Positions 55,656 to 64,000 of a stretch of 64,000 nt of DNA are shown one piece after another (position 1 is the first letter of the stretch; each line of letters begins with the position of its first letter). The translations under genes were made by a program, and so were the position numbers. Source of the stretch: Anaerospora hongkongensis. GTDB lineage: Bacteria; Bacillota; Negativicutes; Sporomusales; DSM-15969. The stretch covers positions 124,001 through 188,000 of the forward strand of contig NZ_SLUI01000002.1 of assembly GCF_004339805.1 (NCBI RefSeq), written 5' to 3'. Under the pieces are notes generated by a model. That model was not told where the DNA came from. It made no database searches and worked only from the letters and a program-made list of their open reading frames with translations.

Positions 55656-56993
55656 TTATTTTAGTGTGAAGTATGTTTGCTCAAATTCCTTAAAACCCGC
55701 TGCTAGGCCTGCCACAAGTCCATCAGCCTGGTCCTTGGTAATGATCAGCGGTGGGGCCAACAGGAACTGATCACCGTTTTCACCGTCGGCATTCCCGCTA
55801 CCGGGGTATACAATGATGCCATGCTTCAGGAGCGTGACCGTCAGTTTTTCGGCCATTCCCATTGCCGCCGGATAAGGTTCTTTCGTCCCTTTATTGCGGA
55901 CAATTTCTACCCCCAGCATCAGGCCTTTGCCGCGGACATCACCGACAAAGGAAAAGGGCAGCAAAGTTTCCTGCAGGCGGCCAAGCAGATAGGCACCGAC
56001 AGTCCGCGAGTTTTCAGCTATATTGTCGGCAATCAGGGTTTTCACTACCGCCAGAGCAACAGCAGCTGACAAAGGATTACCGCCGTAAGTATGTCCATGG
56101 ACAAATACTCCCGAGCCATGCTTAAACGTATCATAAATTTCCTGCTTGGCAATGACCGCGCCAAGAGGTGAATATCCCGCACTCATCCCTTTAGCGGCAC
56201 AAATCATATCAGGTACAACACCCCAGTCATCAATACTAAACATCGACCCGGTACGGCCAAAACCGGCCATAACCTCATCATCAATCAGCAGAATATCATA
56301 ATGGTCACAAATCTGGCGAATAATCTTAAAGTAATCCTTATGAGGAACAATGGCACCACAGGCAGCACCACCTACCGGCTCAGCAATAAAAGCGGCCACG
56401 TACTCGGCGCCTTCCATTTTAATTGCCCGTTCCAAATCAAGAGCACATTCTACCTCACAGGTCTCCTGCTCTTTGCCAAAAGGACAGCGATAGCAGTATG
56501 CCGGTGCAATATGGGGGAAATTCAAGAGCAGCGGGGTATACTTCTTGCGGCGTTTATCACCAGTCATGGATAAGGAGCCGACTGTATTGCCATGGAAGCT
56601 TTTCCAGCGGGAAATGATCCGGTATTTAGAGCTCTGACCGTCGCGCTCGACAAAATAGCCGCGCGCCATTTTCAGCGCCGATTCCGTTGCTTCTGAACCG
56701 CCGGATACCAGATAGAGTTTATTCAATGACCCCGGTGCCAGTTGTGCCACCAGGTCGGCCAGCTGCTGAATCGGCTGTGAGGTCCATCGCGATAAATGGC
56801 TGAACGCCACTTTCTGCGCCTGGGACATCATCGCTTCGAGAATGACAGGATGAGCATGCCCCAGATTGCTGACAGCGGCACCTGAACAAGCATCAATATA
56901 CTGATTGCCGGCTGTATCATACAGGTAAATTCCTTTGCCATAATCCACTTCCAGGTACTCTTTGTTTACGGCACGATAAAATACATTACTCAT
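55656..56993 (-). CDS. Class III PLP-dependent aminotransferase
   Basis: A 445-residue omega-aminotransferase-type enzyme. The PLP aspartate is in LLIDDEVMAGFGRTG and the Schiff-base lysine in ICAAKGMSAGYSPLGA. It has an unusual Cys-rich insert, YCYRCPFGKEQETCEVEC, seen in a subset of this class. It is transcribed ahead of the BKACE gene, 13 bp apart, and divergently from a LysR gene. A role in making a beta-keto acid from an amino acid is inferred. Confidence 0.9.
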   Translation of the reverse strand: MSNVFYRAVNKEYLEVDYGKGIYLYDTAGNQYIDACSGAAVSNLGHAHPVILEAMMSQAQKVAFSHLSRWTSQPIQQLADLVAQLAPGSLNKLYLVSGGSEATESALKMARGYFVERDGQSSKYRIISRWKSFHGNTVGSLSMTGDKRRKKYTPLLLNFPHIAPAYCYRCPFGKEQETCEVECALDLERAIKMEGAEYVAAFIAEPVGGAACGAIVPHKDYFKIIRQICDHYDILLIDDEVMAGFGRTGSMFSIDDWGVVPDMICAAKGMSAGYSPLGAVIAKQEIYDTFKHGSGVFVHGHTYGGNPLSAAVALAVVKTLIADNIAENSRTVGAYLLGRLQETLLPFSFVGDVRGKGLMLGVEIVRNKGTKEPYPAAMGMAEKLTVTLLKHGIIVYPGSGNADGENGDQFLLAPPLIITKDQADGLVAGLAAGFKEFEQTYFTLK

Positions 56994-57133
56994 TTTCCCT
57001 CACCCTTTGACTGTTTATTTGCTACCTATAGACGGATCGCTGGCCCTAGTATATCATGTAATCACATGTAGAAATAATGATTGTTTCATATGATTATAAT
57101 CAGTTATACAGATAGAATTCCGGAGGGATTAAA

Positions 57134-58006
57134 ATGGAGTTACGTCAGCTTCAGATATTTTGCGCAGCAGCCCAAACCCTAAATTTCACCAAAGCCGGTG
57201 TAAAGCTTGGCTACGCCCAGTCCAATATTACCGGCCAGATTCATCAGCTGGAAGAAGAACTGCAGGTAAAGCTGTTTGAACGGATCGGCAGGGGAATTCA
57301 GCTAACAAGCGACGGTAAAAGCTTTCTGGTGAATGCCACTCAAATACTCGCACTATGTGAAAAAGCCAAAGGCGAATTTCTCCCACAGGTAGTGCGAGGC
57401 GTATTAAATATCGGTGCCGCTGAGACGGTCTGTATATACCGGCTGCCACAAATATTAACCGAATACCGGCAACTGTACCCATTGGTAGATATCCGGGTGC
57501 AAACGGAAAGCTGTGAGCATTTTTTTGAGCTGATCAAAACCAGCAATATTGATGTCGCTCTAGTTCTGACTGATTCAGTAAAAAATCGGGAAATGACGGT
57601 ACAGACATTATATCAGGAGCAGATGAGCGTAGTCGTCAGTCCCTCCCATCCGCTGGCAATGCATAAGAAAATTACGCCACATGCCTTTTCCGGTGAATGC
57701 CTAATCGTCACATTGCCGGGCTGCGGCTATCGTCCGCTCATTCTGGCAATGCTGCAAGAGTATGGTGTCAAGCCGGGAGCCCTTATGGAACTGTCCAGTA
57801 TTGGCGCGATTAGGCAATGCACGATTTGCGGCCTGGGCGCTGCTATTTTGCCGAAGATTGCCGTCCAGGATGATATTGAACGGGGTAAGCTGATCGAATT
57901 GGCCTGGGAAGGACCTGCCTTTCCAGTGAAAACCCAGCTGATCTATCACCAGGACAAATGGCTGACACCTGCCATGCGAGCGTTTATCGAGCTAGCTAGT
58001 CAATGA
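57134..58006 (+). CDS. LysR-family transcriptional regulator
   Basis: A 290-residue LysR regulator with helix-turn-helix MELRQLQIFCAAAQTLNFTK... and an effector domain containing VSPSHPLA. It is divergent from the aminotransferase-BKACE pair over 140 bp of AT-rich DNA and so is probably their regulator. CGGAGGG precedes the ATG. Confidence 0.92.
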   Translation: MELRQLQIFCAAAQTLNFTKAGVKLGYAQSNITGQIHQLEEELQVKLFERIGRGIQLTSDGKSFLVNATQILALCEKAKGEFLPQVVRGVLNIGAAETVCIYRLPQILTEYRQLYPLVDIRVQTESCEHFFELIKTSNIDVALVLTDSVKNREMTVQTLYQEQMSVVVSPSHPLAMHKKITPHAFSGECLIVTLPGCGYRPLILAMLQEYGVKPGALMELSSIGAIRQCTICGLGAAILPKIAVQDDIERGKLIELAWEGPAFPVKTQLIYHQDKWLTPAMRAFIELASQ

Positions 58007-58027
58007 GGCGAGATTTAACAAACCGTG

Positions 58028-58053
58028 AAGTCGTGCTATTTTATAGCACGACT
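58028..58053 (+). terminator. Intrinsic terminator after lysR
   Basis: Perfect arms AAGTCGTGCTA/TAGCACGACTT followed by TTGTTG, 21 bp past the stop codon. Confidence 0.8.
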
Positions 58054-58090
58054 TTTGTTGCCCCCAGAAATATGTTTACTAGTTATAAGC

Positions 58091-58140
58091 AATAATAGTT
58101 GACAAAGTCAAATAAAAACTTGACTTCGTCAACTATTATT
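58091..58140. promoter_or_regulatory. Twin TTGAC-N3-GTCAA palindromes before the MarR-GNAT gene
   Basis: Two 13-bp palindromes (58099-58111, 58120-58132), 21 bp centre to centre, inside 21-bp inverted arms with one mismatch (58091-58111, 58120-58140). This is a likely autoregulatory operator; the second copy also provides a -35 (TTGACT). Confidence 0.75.
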
Positions 58141-58190
58141 GATACTGTAATATTGTAATCTTACTAACGTTTGGGAAGGGGCAGATAGCA

Positions 58191-59114
58191 ATGGATAATC
58201 GTATTCAGGCCCAGATAAACGAAATCAGGAAGTTTAACCGGTTTTATACAAATATCATTGGTCTTGTCAATCAGACGATCCTGGAAAGCCCCTATTCTCT
58301 GGCAGAGGCACGGGTACTAGTGGAAGTGGATAGCGCCACTGCCTGCACTGCCAGCGCCTTAACGGAAATGCTGCAAATTGACCCTGGTTATCTTAGCCGT
58401 ATTCTCCGGCGGTTTAAGAAAGAGGGACTCATCGAAACAAGCAAATCAGTAACGGATCGCCGGTCCCAAAACCTTGCAATAACGGATAAAGGCCGGGAGA
58501 TCTATCGACGATTGTCAGAATCCTCCTCCCTTCAACTTGTTCATTTATTAGAACCAATTCCCCAAGGTGGCCAAAAGCAGCTGGTTGACCATATGATGGC
58601 AATACAAGCCATCTTATCAGGAAACAATACTTCGATTACAATTCGCGAATACAAGCCCGGTGATTGTGGCTACATCGCTTACCGTCACGGTGTGCTATAC
58701 GCCCAAGAGCATGGCTTTGATCAGATATTTGAAAAGTATGTTTTACAAAGTCTCCTTACTTACCTGGAAAACCCGGCAGGCGGTAAACTTTTTGTAGCAG
58801 AGTACTGCGGCACTATTGTTGGTTTTATCGGTATCGTTACAACAGGAGATGACAGCGCCCAGCTTCGCTGGTTCTTAATCGAGCCCGGCTTCAGAGGAGC
58901 AGGTGCTGGCCGTAAGCTGTTATCAGCAGCTATGGATTACTGCCACAGCCAGCAGTACAAGCATGTATTCCTGTGGACCTTCAAAGGCTTGGATGCTGCC
59001 TGTCACTTATATGAGCAATACGGCTTTACTCTTACAGAAGAAAAAGAAAACCATACCTGGAAAAAGCAATTACGGGAACAGCGCTGGGATATTACGCTGC
59101 AGGACGATAAATAA
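58191..59114 (+). CDS. MarR regulator fused to a GNAT acetyltransferase
   Basis: A 307-residue two-domain protein. Residues 1-145 are a MarR winged helix (LTEMLQIDPGYLSRILRRFK, then KSVTDRRSQNLAITDKG). Residues 150-300 are a GNAT domain with the acetyl-CoA loop WFLIEPGFRGAGAGRKLL and HVFLWTFKGLDAACHLYEQY. Such fusions are known in soil bacteria; the acetylated substrate may be the regulatory signal. AAGGGGCAG precedes the ATG. Confidence 0.92.
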   Translation: MDNRIQAQINEIRKFNRFYTNIIGLVNQTILESPYSLAEARVLVEVDSATACTASALTEMLQIDPGYLSRILRRFKKEGLIETSKSVTDRRSQNLAITDKGREIYRRLSESSSLQLVHLLEPIPQGGQKQLVDHMMAIQAILSGNNTSITIREYKPGDCGYIAYRHGVLYAQEHGFDQIFEKYVLQSLLTYLENPAGGKLFVAEYCGTIVGFIGIVTTGDDSAQLRWFLIEPGFRGAGAGRKLLSAAMDYCHSQQYKHVFLWTFKGLDAACHLYEQYGFTLTEEKENHTWKKQLREQRWDITLQDDK

Positions 59115-59131
59115 TACAATCCAGTAATAAA

Positions 59132-59170
59132 AAAGCTCCGGCTGAATTATAGCAATTCAGCCGGAGCTTT
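59132..59170 (+). terminator. Intrinsic terminator of the MarR-GNAT gene
   Basis: Perfect 17-bp arms AAAGCTCCGGCTGAATT with complement, ending in a T-rich tail. Confidence 0.85.
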
Positions 59171-59234
59171 ATTCATTTAATAAGACTTATACGCATAAAA
59201 ATAGATAGATATTTTATAGGAACGGAGGGATAAA

Positions 59235-60224
59235 ATGGGGACAATAGCATTGCAGTTAGAACGCTCAACGACTGGAGTAGTAGCAGCATCCGCCAGTGTT
59301 GTTTTTAATACCGTCTTATTTACAACAGGAAATATTAGTTATGCGCCCCTCACAGGCATTATCACAATCAATGAACCTGGCCGGTACGTCATTAATTGGT
59401 GGGCCGTCACACAAGCGGCTATTGCCTCGGCAGGCCCGGGCTTCGCCCTTTCTTCGTCACTGGGAGCCTCTATCCAGAGCAATTCACCCAATAAAATCGG
59501 ACCATTCAGCGGAGCAGGCGTTATTAATATCACTTCCACACCTGCCACTATTTCCCTGGTAAATTCGACTTCCGGCGATATTACTTTTTCCTCACTGGTT
59601 CATACAAAAGCAGGCCTTACCTTGTTTAAAGATGAACCGCCAGGCGACTTAAGCGATTCCAGCCTTTGCTTCAGCTATGCTCAGCTGTCACATGTCATCG
59701 AACAGCTGATTACGTTATATCCGGCCAGCATCATGTCTGTTTTCACGACAAACGCCAATGTGGTAACAGGCACGGCAACTTCGCTCTATACATCGCCCAA
59801 TGCCGATGGCGCTGGTCTGTTTATTGTGACTGACAATCTCGGTCAATCGCAGGCTGTGCCGCTTGCAGCGATTTGTGCCATTTATATTGGTGACGCTACC
59901 GTATATGATCCCGCCATTACCTATCTACCTCCGCCTTCGCCACTGCCCAAAGGCTGTGATACTGACCTGATTGCCGCAGTTAACGACTATCTGCCGATTC
60001 CCACCGAAGTCATTATTCAAATGGGAGTAACCGTTCAGGCCAGCGGCGAGGTTTACCAGAATGAATATGGCATACTGGTATTATCTGATGCGAGCGGCAA
60101 TACGCCGATTTTTATTTCTGTCAGCAAAATCGCCAGAATTATTACCGCGGCTTCCGAATCAGCCGGCTCAAACAGTAAACCGGTTATTGTGAATAAGATT
60201 GCGGCAAACAGTGTCACGATATAA
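59235..60224 (+). CDS. Spore-surface-type protein sharing the collagen-like proteins' N-terminal module
   Basis: A 329-residue protein. Residues 1-137 match the module at the N-terminus of both collagen-like proteins in this window (LQLERSTTG, GRYVINWWAVTQ, ALSSSLGAS). There is no collagen tract; instead about 190 unassigned residues follow (SHVIEQLITLYPASIMSVF, then LVLSDASGNTPIFISVSKIA). No signal peptide. It may be a partner or anchor of the collagen-like proteins on the spore. GGAGGG precedes the ATG. Confidence 0.7.
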   Translation: MGTIALQLERSTTGVVAASASVVFNTVLFTTGNISYAPLTGIITINEPGRYVINWWAVTQAAIASAGPGFALSSSLGASIQSNSPNKIGPFSGAGVINITSTPATISLVNSTSGDITFSSLVHTKAGLTLFKDEPPGDLSDSSLCFSYAQLSHVIEQLITLYPASIMSVFTTNANVVTGTATSLYTSPNADGAGLFIVTDNLGQSQAVPLAAICAIYIGDATVYDPAITYLPPPSPLPKGCDTDLIAAVNDYLPIPTEVIIQMGVTVQASGEVYQNEYGILVLSDASGNTPIFISVSKIARIITAASESAGSNSKPVIVNKIAANSVTI

Positions 60225-60242
60225 CCTTATAAGCGCTCCAAA

Positions 60243-60276
60243 GGCCGGATTAGCGATAGCTAATTCCGGCCCTTTA
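60243..60276 (+). terminator. Terminator between convergent genes
   Basis: Arms GGCCGGATTAGC/GCTAATTCCGGCC with one bulge, then CTTTATTTT. Confidence 0.75.
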
Positions 60277-60283
60277 TTTTATC

Positions 60284-60895
60284 TTATTTTTTTAGTTTAG
60301 CAGCAATTCCAGCAACATATTTCCCTTGGAAGCGCGCACCTGCCAGTTCATTTTCACTGGGCTGCCGCTGCCCCTGTCCACCGGCTATAGTTGTTGCACC
60401 ATAGGGCGATCCGCCTGTCATTTCATCAATGGTGGACTGGCCCGGATAAGTGTAGGGCAAGCCGGCAATCAGCATCCCGTGATGCAAGAGTGTTATATGA
60501 AAACTGAGTAAAGTAGATTCTTGCCCGCCATGCTGGGTGGCAGTGCTTGCAAATACACTTCCTACTTTACCAACAAGTGCTCCTTTAGCCCATAATTGGC
60601 CGGTCGCATCCAAAAATTGTCTCATCTGACCGCACATATTGCCAAAGCGGGTAGGCGTACCAAAGATAATTGCATCCGCCGAAACTAACTCTTCCACTGT
60701 GCAGACAGGGATGTGAGCAAACGCCTTTTGCGCTTCAACTGCTCCCATTTTTTCCAGTACTTCCACAGGCAGCGTCTCCGGAACCCGGCGCAGAATTGCT
60801 TCAGCTCCAGCTTCTTCCCGCACACCTGCAGCAATCGCTTCCGCCATCTGATGAACATGTCCATACATGGAATAATAGACAACCAACACTTTCAT
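60284..60895 (-). CDS. wrbA: WrbA-type NAD(P)H:quinone oxidoreductase
   Basis: A 203-residue flavodoxin-like FMN protein with [16 protein letters not shown] (phosphate loop), [19 protein letters not shown] and [16 protein letters not shown], all diagnostic for WrbA. It reduces quinones by two electrons, limiting radical formation. AAGGAGGG precedes the ATG. Confidence 0.95.
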   Translation of the reverse strand: MKVLVVYYSMYGHVHQMAEAIAAGVREEAGAEAILRRVPETLPVEVLEKMGAVEAQKAFAHIPVCTVEELVSADAIIFGTPTRFGNMCGQMRQFLDATGQLWAKGALVGKVGSVFASTATQHGGQESTLLSFHITLLHHGMLIAGLPYTYPGQSTIDEMTGGSPYGATTIAGGQGQRQPSENELAGARFQGKYVAGIAAKLKK

Positions 60896-60983
60896 AACTT
60901 ACACCCTCCTTACAGCTGAGATATGTACAAATACATTATCCTTTCTATTCTACTGATAACCATTTTTTCCCTCCTCAAAGTAA

Positions 60984-62351
60984 TTAATATAAACTATATT
61001 TACACTCACTATGCCTGCTAAGCTCCTTATATATTTCTAGAACGCCTCTATTGATTTCACTCACATTTGTTCGCGCCACGCTAACACGTATGCCTTTTTT
61101 ATAATACCGCTCATTAAGAAAGCACTCAGCACCAGGGGTAACTAAAATCCCTCTCCTTTTTAAATTCTCCACAAACTGTATCTCATTTATATAATTAGGC
61201 AGCATCAGATAGCAATAAAAACCACTCTCGCCACCTACCCATGCTGCACCATATTTTGCAGCATCTGCAAAATGTGTTTTTAGGCATTCAAGCCTCAAAG
61301 CTAATTCTTTTTTAATAGATGCAACATGCTTATGTAATAAATTGCTGCGTATATAGATTTCTAAAGTTGACTGCGATACCAGAGACGGAGAAAAATAAGA
61401 GTTGTAGTAGGAACAGCGCACTTGTTCAGTAAATAGTGGTAATAGATGCGTCGGAATGACACTTATGCCGATCCTAATCCAGGGTATTATCTTAATAAAA
61501 CTTTTTAAGTAGATATGATGTTTAAAATCTCCATAAGAGTAAATAGGATCTCCATAATCACCTAATAGGACATCCCCAAAATAATCATCCTCAACAATGT
61601 ATACATCATATTTTTCTGCTAATTGTGCAATGGCTTTACGCTGCTCCTTAGAATAGCAAGTACCTAGTGGGTTATGGCTGTTCGGTACTGTGTAAAAAAA
61701 TTTAATTTTTTCTTTTTTGAAGATATCTTCAAGAAGATTTATATCAATTCCGGCTTGCTCTCGCGGGATACCCAGAATTTTGGCACCATTGCTTTTCAGA
61801 TAATTACTATAATATCTGTATGTAGGTTGCTCAATCAAGATAACGTCCTTTTTGTTTGGGAAAGACATGTTATGTAATATATTAAGAGCTTGCTGGACGC
61901 CAAGATTAACAAAGATATTCTCAGGAGTAGTGAACACTTGAAAATCCGCCAGGTATTTGGGCAGCAATTTTCTTAAAGAAGGGACACCATATAGTTCATG
62001 CCAATCAGAGCTATTGGTATTGCATATGTCAATGGCCCTATCAAGACAATGTTTCAGATCAGGCGTAAAAACGTTCCCCAGTAATGGATTCCCACGTGAA
62101 AAGTCAATTACCGCAGCGCTCGGTTGCTCTACCTTGAAACGCTGCTCCAAAATATAGCACCCACTTTGAGGAATAGAATAAACTAAGTGTTTGCTCTTTA
62201 AAATATGATAGGCATTCACCGCTGTGTTTTTACTAACCTGGTAGGTGGCACATACTTCACGAATAGACGGCAACCTTTCCCGCGATCGAAATTTGCCTTC
62301 CCGAATCTCTCTCTCGATATCATCAGCAATTTTCTCGTATGCTGGCTTCAT
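60984..62351 (-). CDS. MocR-type regulator (GntR helix-turn-helix plus aminotransferase domain)
   Basis: A 455-residue MocR/PdxR-like regulator. Residues 1-70 are a GntR winged helix (LPSIREVCATYQVSKNTAVNAY); the rest is a class I aminotransferase-like PLP domain with IVEDDYFGD and the lysine region YLKSFIKIIPWIRIG. The ATG at 62351 with AGGGG is preferred to TTG at 62360. It is divergent from an MFS transporter; a perfect palindrome overlaps its transcription start. Confidence 0.9.
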   Translation of the reverse strand: MKPAYEKIADDIEREIREGKFRSRERLPSIREVCATYQVSKNTAVNAYHILKSKHLVYSIPQSGCYILEQRFKVEQPSAAVIDFSRGNPLLGNVFTPDLKHCLDRAIDICNTNSSDWHELYGVPSLRKLLPKYLADFQVFTTPENIFVNLGVQQALNILHNMSFPNKKDVILIEQPTYRYYSNYLKSNGAKILGIPREQAGIDINLLEDIFKKEKIKFFYTVPNSHNPLGTCYSKEQRKAIAQLAEKYDVYIVEDDYFGDVLLGDYGDPIYSYGDFKHHIYLKSFIKIIPWIRIGISVIPTHLLPLFTEQVRCSYYNSYFSPSLVSQSTLEIYIRSNLLHKHVASIKKELALRLECLKTHFADAAKYGAAWVGGESGFYCYLMLPNYINEIQFVENLKRRGILVTPGAECFLNERYYKKGIRVSVARTNVSEINRGVLEIYKELSRHSECKYSLY

Positions 62352-62365
62352 CACATTCAACCCCT

Positions 62366-62385
62366 AAACTGTATCGATACAGTTT
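62366..62385. promoter_or_regulatory. 20-bp palindrome between mocR and the MFS gene
   Basis: AAACTGTATCGATACAGTTT is a perfect palindrome. It lies just after a TATAGT -10 for mocR (62392-62387) and just before the -35 region of the MFS promoter (TTGTTG 62399, TATAAT 62422-62427), suiting autorepression and activation of the transporter. Confidence 0.75.
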
Positions 62386-62468
62386 CACTATAACACAATT
62401 GTTGGTTAACAGCCTCAACGTTATAATAGATTTAATTTAAATATACAGCTTAGAGGAGGTAAGCACGA

Positions 62469-63671
62469 GTGCATAATCAACAATTCCTGCTTAATACATC
62501 TCATATAATTATCGATGGTCTATTTGATAGTGTCCCGATACTCCTTTCCTTTATCGTCATTTCTTTGGGAGCTGGTGAAAAAGAAACCGGTATTATTATC
62601 TCTCTTGCTGTTATGGGAAGCACGCTTCTAGGGCTATCGACACTATTATTTTCCCGGTATTTAGGTTTGTTACGCACCCTAAGTGTAATAATCTTATTAT
62701 ATGGCATTGGTTTTTTTACTAGTGCCTTTTCAAAAAATATTTATCTCACAGGTTTTTGCTTTATCATAGCAGTTGCAGGTTATTGCGTGTTCCATAACAT
62801 TGCATTTGCGTATCTTACAACGAACTCTGACCGCCGCTCCCTAGGAAGAAATATGGGCAATTTCACAGCTATTGGTGATATAGGTAGAATTCCATTTGCT
62901 TCACTTGCTGCTTTTATTGCTGCTTTTTCTACGTTCGGCCTTTCAGGATGGCAGATAGTGTGTTTAGCATATGGCTTAGGAGCGATATTATTTGCAGGCT
63001 ATATATTTTTTTCTTCAAAAAAAGTGAAGATGACAAACTATCCTGAGGCTTTGCCAGCAGATGGACCAGCACGGCATTTCCCTTGTTTTTCGCTTCTACG
63101 CAAGCGCCAATATGCCTTGCCAATAGGTGCAAATATACTTGATGCTTTGGGCAGCGATCAAATATTTACATTTTTGCCATACCTAATCTTCGCAAAAGGT
63201 ATTGATGCCAAAATCATTGCTAGTTTTGCCCTTGCTTTCACATTAGGTTGTATCCTTGGGAAAGTAGCATGCGGGCGGATGGTTGATCTATTTGGCACAC
63301 GAAAAGTGTTTATCTTATCGGAGATTTTTATGGCATTACTGCTTGTAGTTCTTGTTTTAGGAGACCAACTGTTTATCATCATTGGAGCATCACTTTTACT
63401 TGGTATCGTAACCAAAGGAACCATCCCTGTTATTCAGACTATTATTACAGAGCCTGTTAAGGACAAACACAACTACGATGATGTTATTTCAATTAGCACC
63501 TTTTCTCGAGGAACTACCAATATGGTTACTCCTCTCTTCTTTGGTTTCATTGCTTCTTTATTCGGGATAAACTGGATTTATAGCATCATGGCTATTGCCG
63601 TCGTATGTGCAATTATACCTGTTCTCATAATGGATACGCCCGCTGCGAGACCGCTGGTTAAAAACATATAA
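62469..63671 (+). CDS. Major facilitator superfamily transporter
   Basis: A 400-residue, 12-helix MFS protein, with the loop 2-3-like SRYLGLLRTLSV and the loop 8-9 motif GRMVDLFGTRKVF. The start is GTG with GAGGAGGT upstream. Substrate unknown; divergence from a MocR regulator suggests control by a PLP- or amino-compound-linked signal. Confidence 0.88.
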   Translation: MHNQQFLLNTSHIIIDGLFDSVPILLSFIVISLGAGEKETGIIISLAVMGSTLLGLSTLLFSRYLGLLRTLSVIILLYGIGFFTSAFSKNIYLTGFCFIIAVAGYCVFHNIAFAYLTTNSDRRSLGRNMGNFTAIGDIGRIPFASLAAFIAAFSTFGLSGWQIVCLAYGLGAILFAGYIFFSSKKVKMTNYPEALPADGPARHFPCFSLLRKRQYALPIGANILDALGSDQIFTFLPYLIFAKGIDAKIIASFALAFTLGCILGKVACGRMVDLFGTRKVFILSEIFMALLLVVLVLGDQLFIIIGASLLLGIVTKGTIPVIQTIITEPVKDKHNYDDVISISTFSRGTTNMVTPLFFGFIASLFGINWIYSIMAIAVVCAIIPVLIMDTPAARPLVKNI

Positions 63672-63701
63672 ACAACCCATATGCTGCATATAGAACAAAA
63701 A

Positions 63702-63727
63702 ACCAGCACAATTGCTGGCTTTTGTTC
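63702..63727. terminator. Bidirectional terminator
   Basis: Stem CCAGCA/TGCTGG with A-rich and TTTTGTTCT flanks between convergent genes. Confidence 0.7.
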
Positions 63728-63745
63728 TAATAATGTTGTACCCGC

Positions 63746-64000
63746 TTACTCTTTCACCAGGATTTTCGTAACCTCGGCGATATACAGAGTATGATGATCT
63801 TTATCGGGATAACATTGGTCATTCAGTTCTGTGGCAATGAAACACTCGGGCTGGTATTTCTGCGCATACAGTTTCTTGCAGAGAATAGCAATTTTTGCTT
63901 CGGAAAAATAGGGAACGCCGTCTATATGTTCAATATGCAGCCCGGTTTTGCCGATTTTATCTTCGTCTCTGCCCGATTTTGCCCCAAGATAACCCAAGGC
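63746..64000 (-). CDS. Flavin reductase-family protein (partial, C-terminal part)
   Basis: The last 84 codons of a gene that runs off the window. The sequence SGRDEDKIGKTGLHIEHIDG, AILCKKLYAQKY and HHTLYIAEVTKILV matches the C-terminal half of flavoredoxin/flavin reductase-like FMN-binding proteins. The frame stays open to the window edge, with no convincing start. Confidence 0.75.
   Translation of the reverse strand, partial: ALGYLGAKSGRDEDKIGKTGLHIEHIDGVPYFSEAKIAILCKKLYAQKYQPECFIATELNDQCYPDKDHHTLYIAEVTKILVKE

Overview
The window looks like a chromosomal segment of a spore-forming, outer-membrane-bearing Firmicute, most likely Negativicutes of the Sporomusaceae type (Sporomusa/Pelosinus-like). 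This is an inference from combining spore genes (an alpha/beta-type SASP and collagen-like spore-surface proteins) with diderm genes (two OmpH/Skp-like chaperones, a TonB-dependent receptor, an autotransporter barrel, a TonB C-terminal domain). Cobalamin riboswitches and a CbiZ-type corrinoid amidohydrolase point to heavy use of corrinoids. I recognised no tRNA, rRNA, CRISPR array, prophage or intact insertion sequence.

Layout. 1-6.2 kb: end of an osmoprotectant-type ABC operon, a membrane protein, a truncated TPP enzyme, a two-subunit transketolase, an Asp/Glu racemase-family protein and a LysR regulator. 6.5-19 kb: mostly single genes (SASP, ferritin with a Fur box, amidohydrolase, AAA ATPase, AzlCD, soluble chemotaxis receptor, two GNATs, SelO, an internally deleted DUF1801 protein, a QueG-like Fe-S protein with a MarR regulator and matching palindromes, a Met-rich lipoprotein, YeiH with its LysR). 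19-25.7 kb: two collagen-like proteins flanking PhnA, a diguanylate cyclase and a CBO0543-type protein. 25.7-28.7 kb: a polar amino acid ABC transporter.

28.8-42.3 kb is the most unusual part. On the minus strand three cobalamin riboswitches lie in tandem, each followed by its own intrinsic terminator, behind one strong promoter. Downstream are an OmpH-like chaperone, a probable surface protein split by a G9 tract, a 1468-residue fusion of an autotransporter barrel with a complete TonB-dependent receptor, a degenerate CHAT-like protein, a papain-family protease, a small secreted protein, an intracellular-type subtilisin, a lipoprotein, a lone TonB C-terminal domain and an exported CbiZ. The simplest reading is a B12-repressed surface corrinoid capture, import and remodelling locus. 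Internal hairpins mean it may be several transcription units.

43-54.7 kb: MBL hydrolase, nitroreductase, thrS with a shortened T-box-like leader, glutathione peroxidase, an EFR1 ferredoxin, and a mannitol-type PTS operon (EIICB, EIIA, DeoR, 1-phosphofructokinase, HPr) ending in a sugar-phosphate dehydrogenase broken by an in-frame TAG. 54.8-64 kb: a BKACE enzyme with a class III aminotransferase and divergent LysR, a MarR-GNAT fusion with twin palindromes, the third member of the spore-surface family, WrbA, a MocR regulator divergent from an MFS transporter over a perfect palindrome, and a partial flavin reductase.
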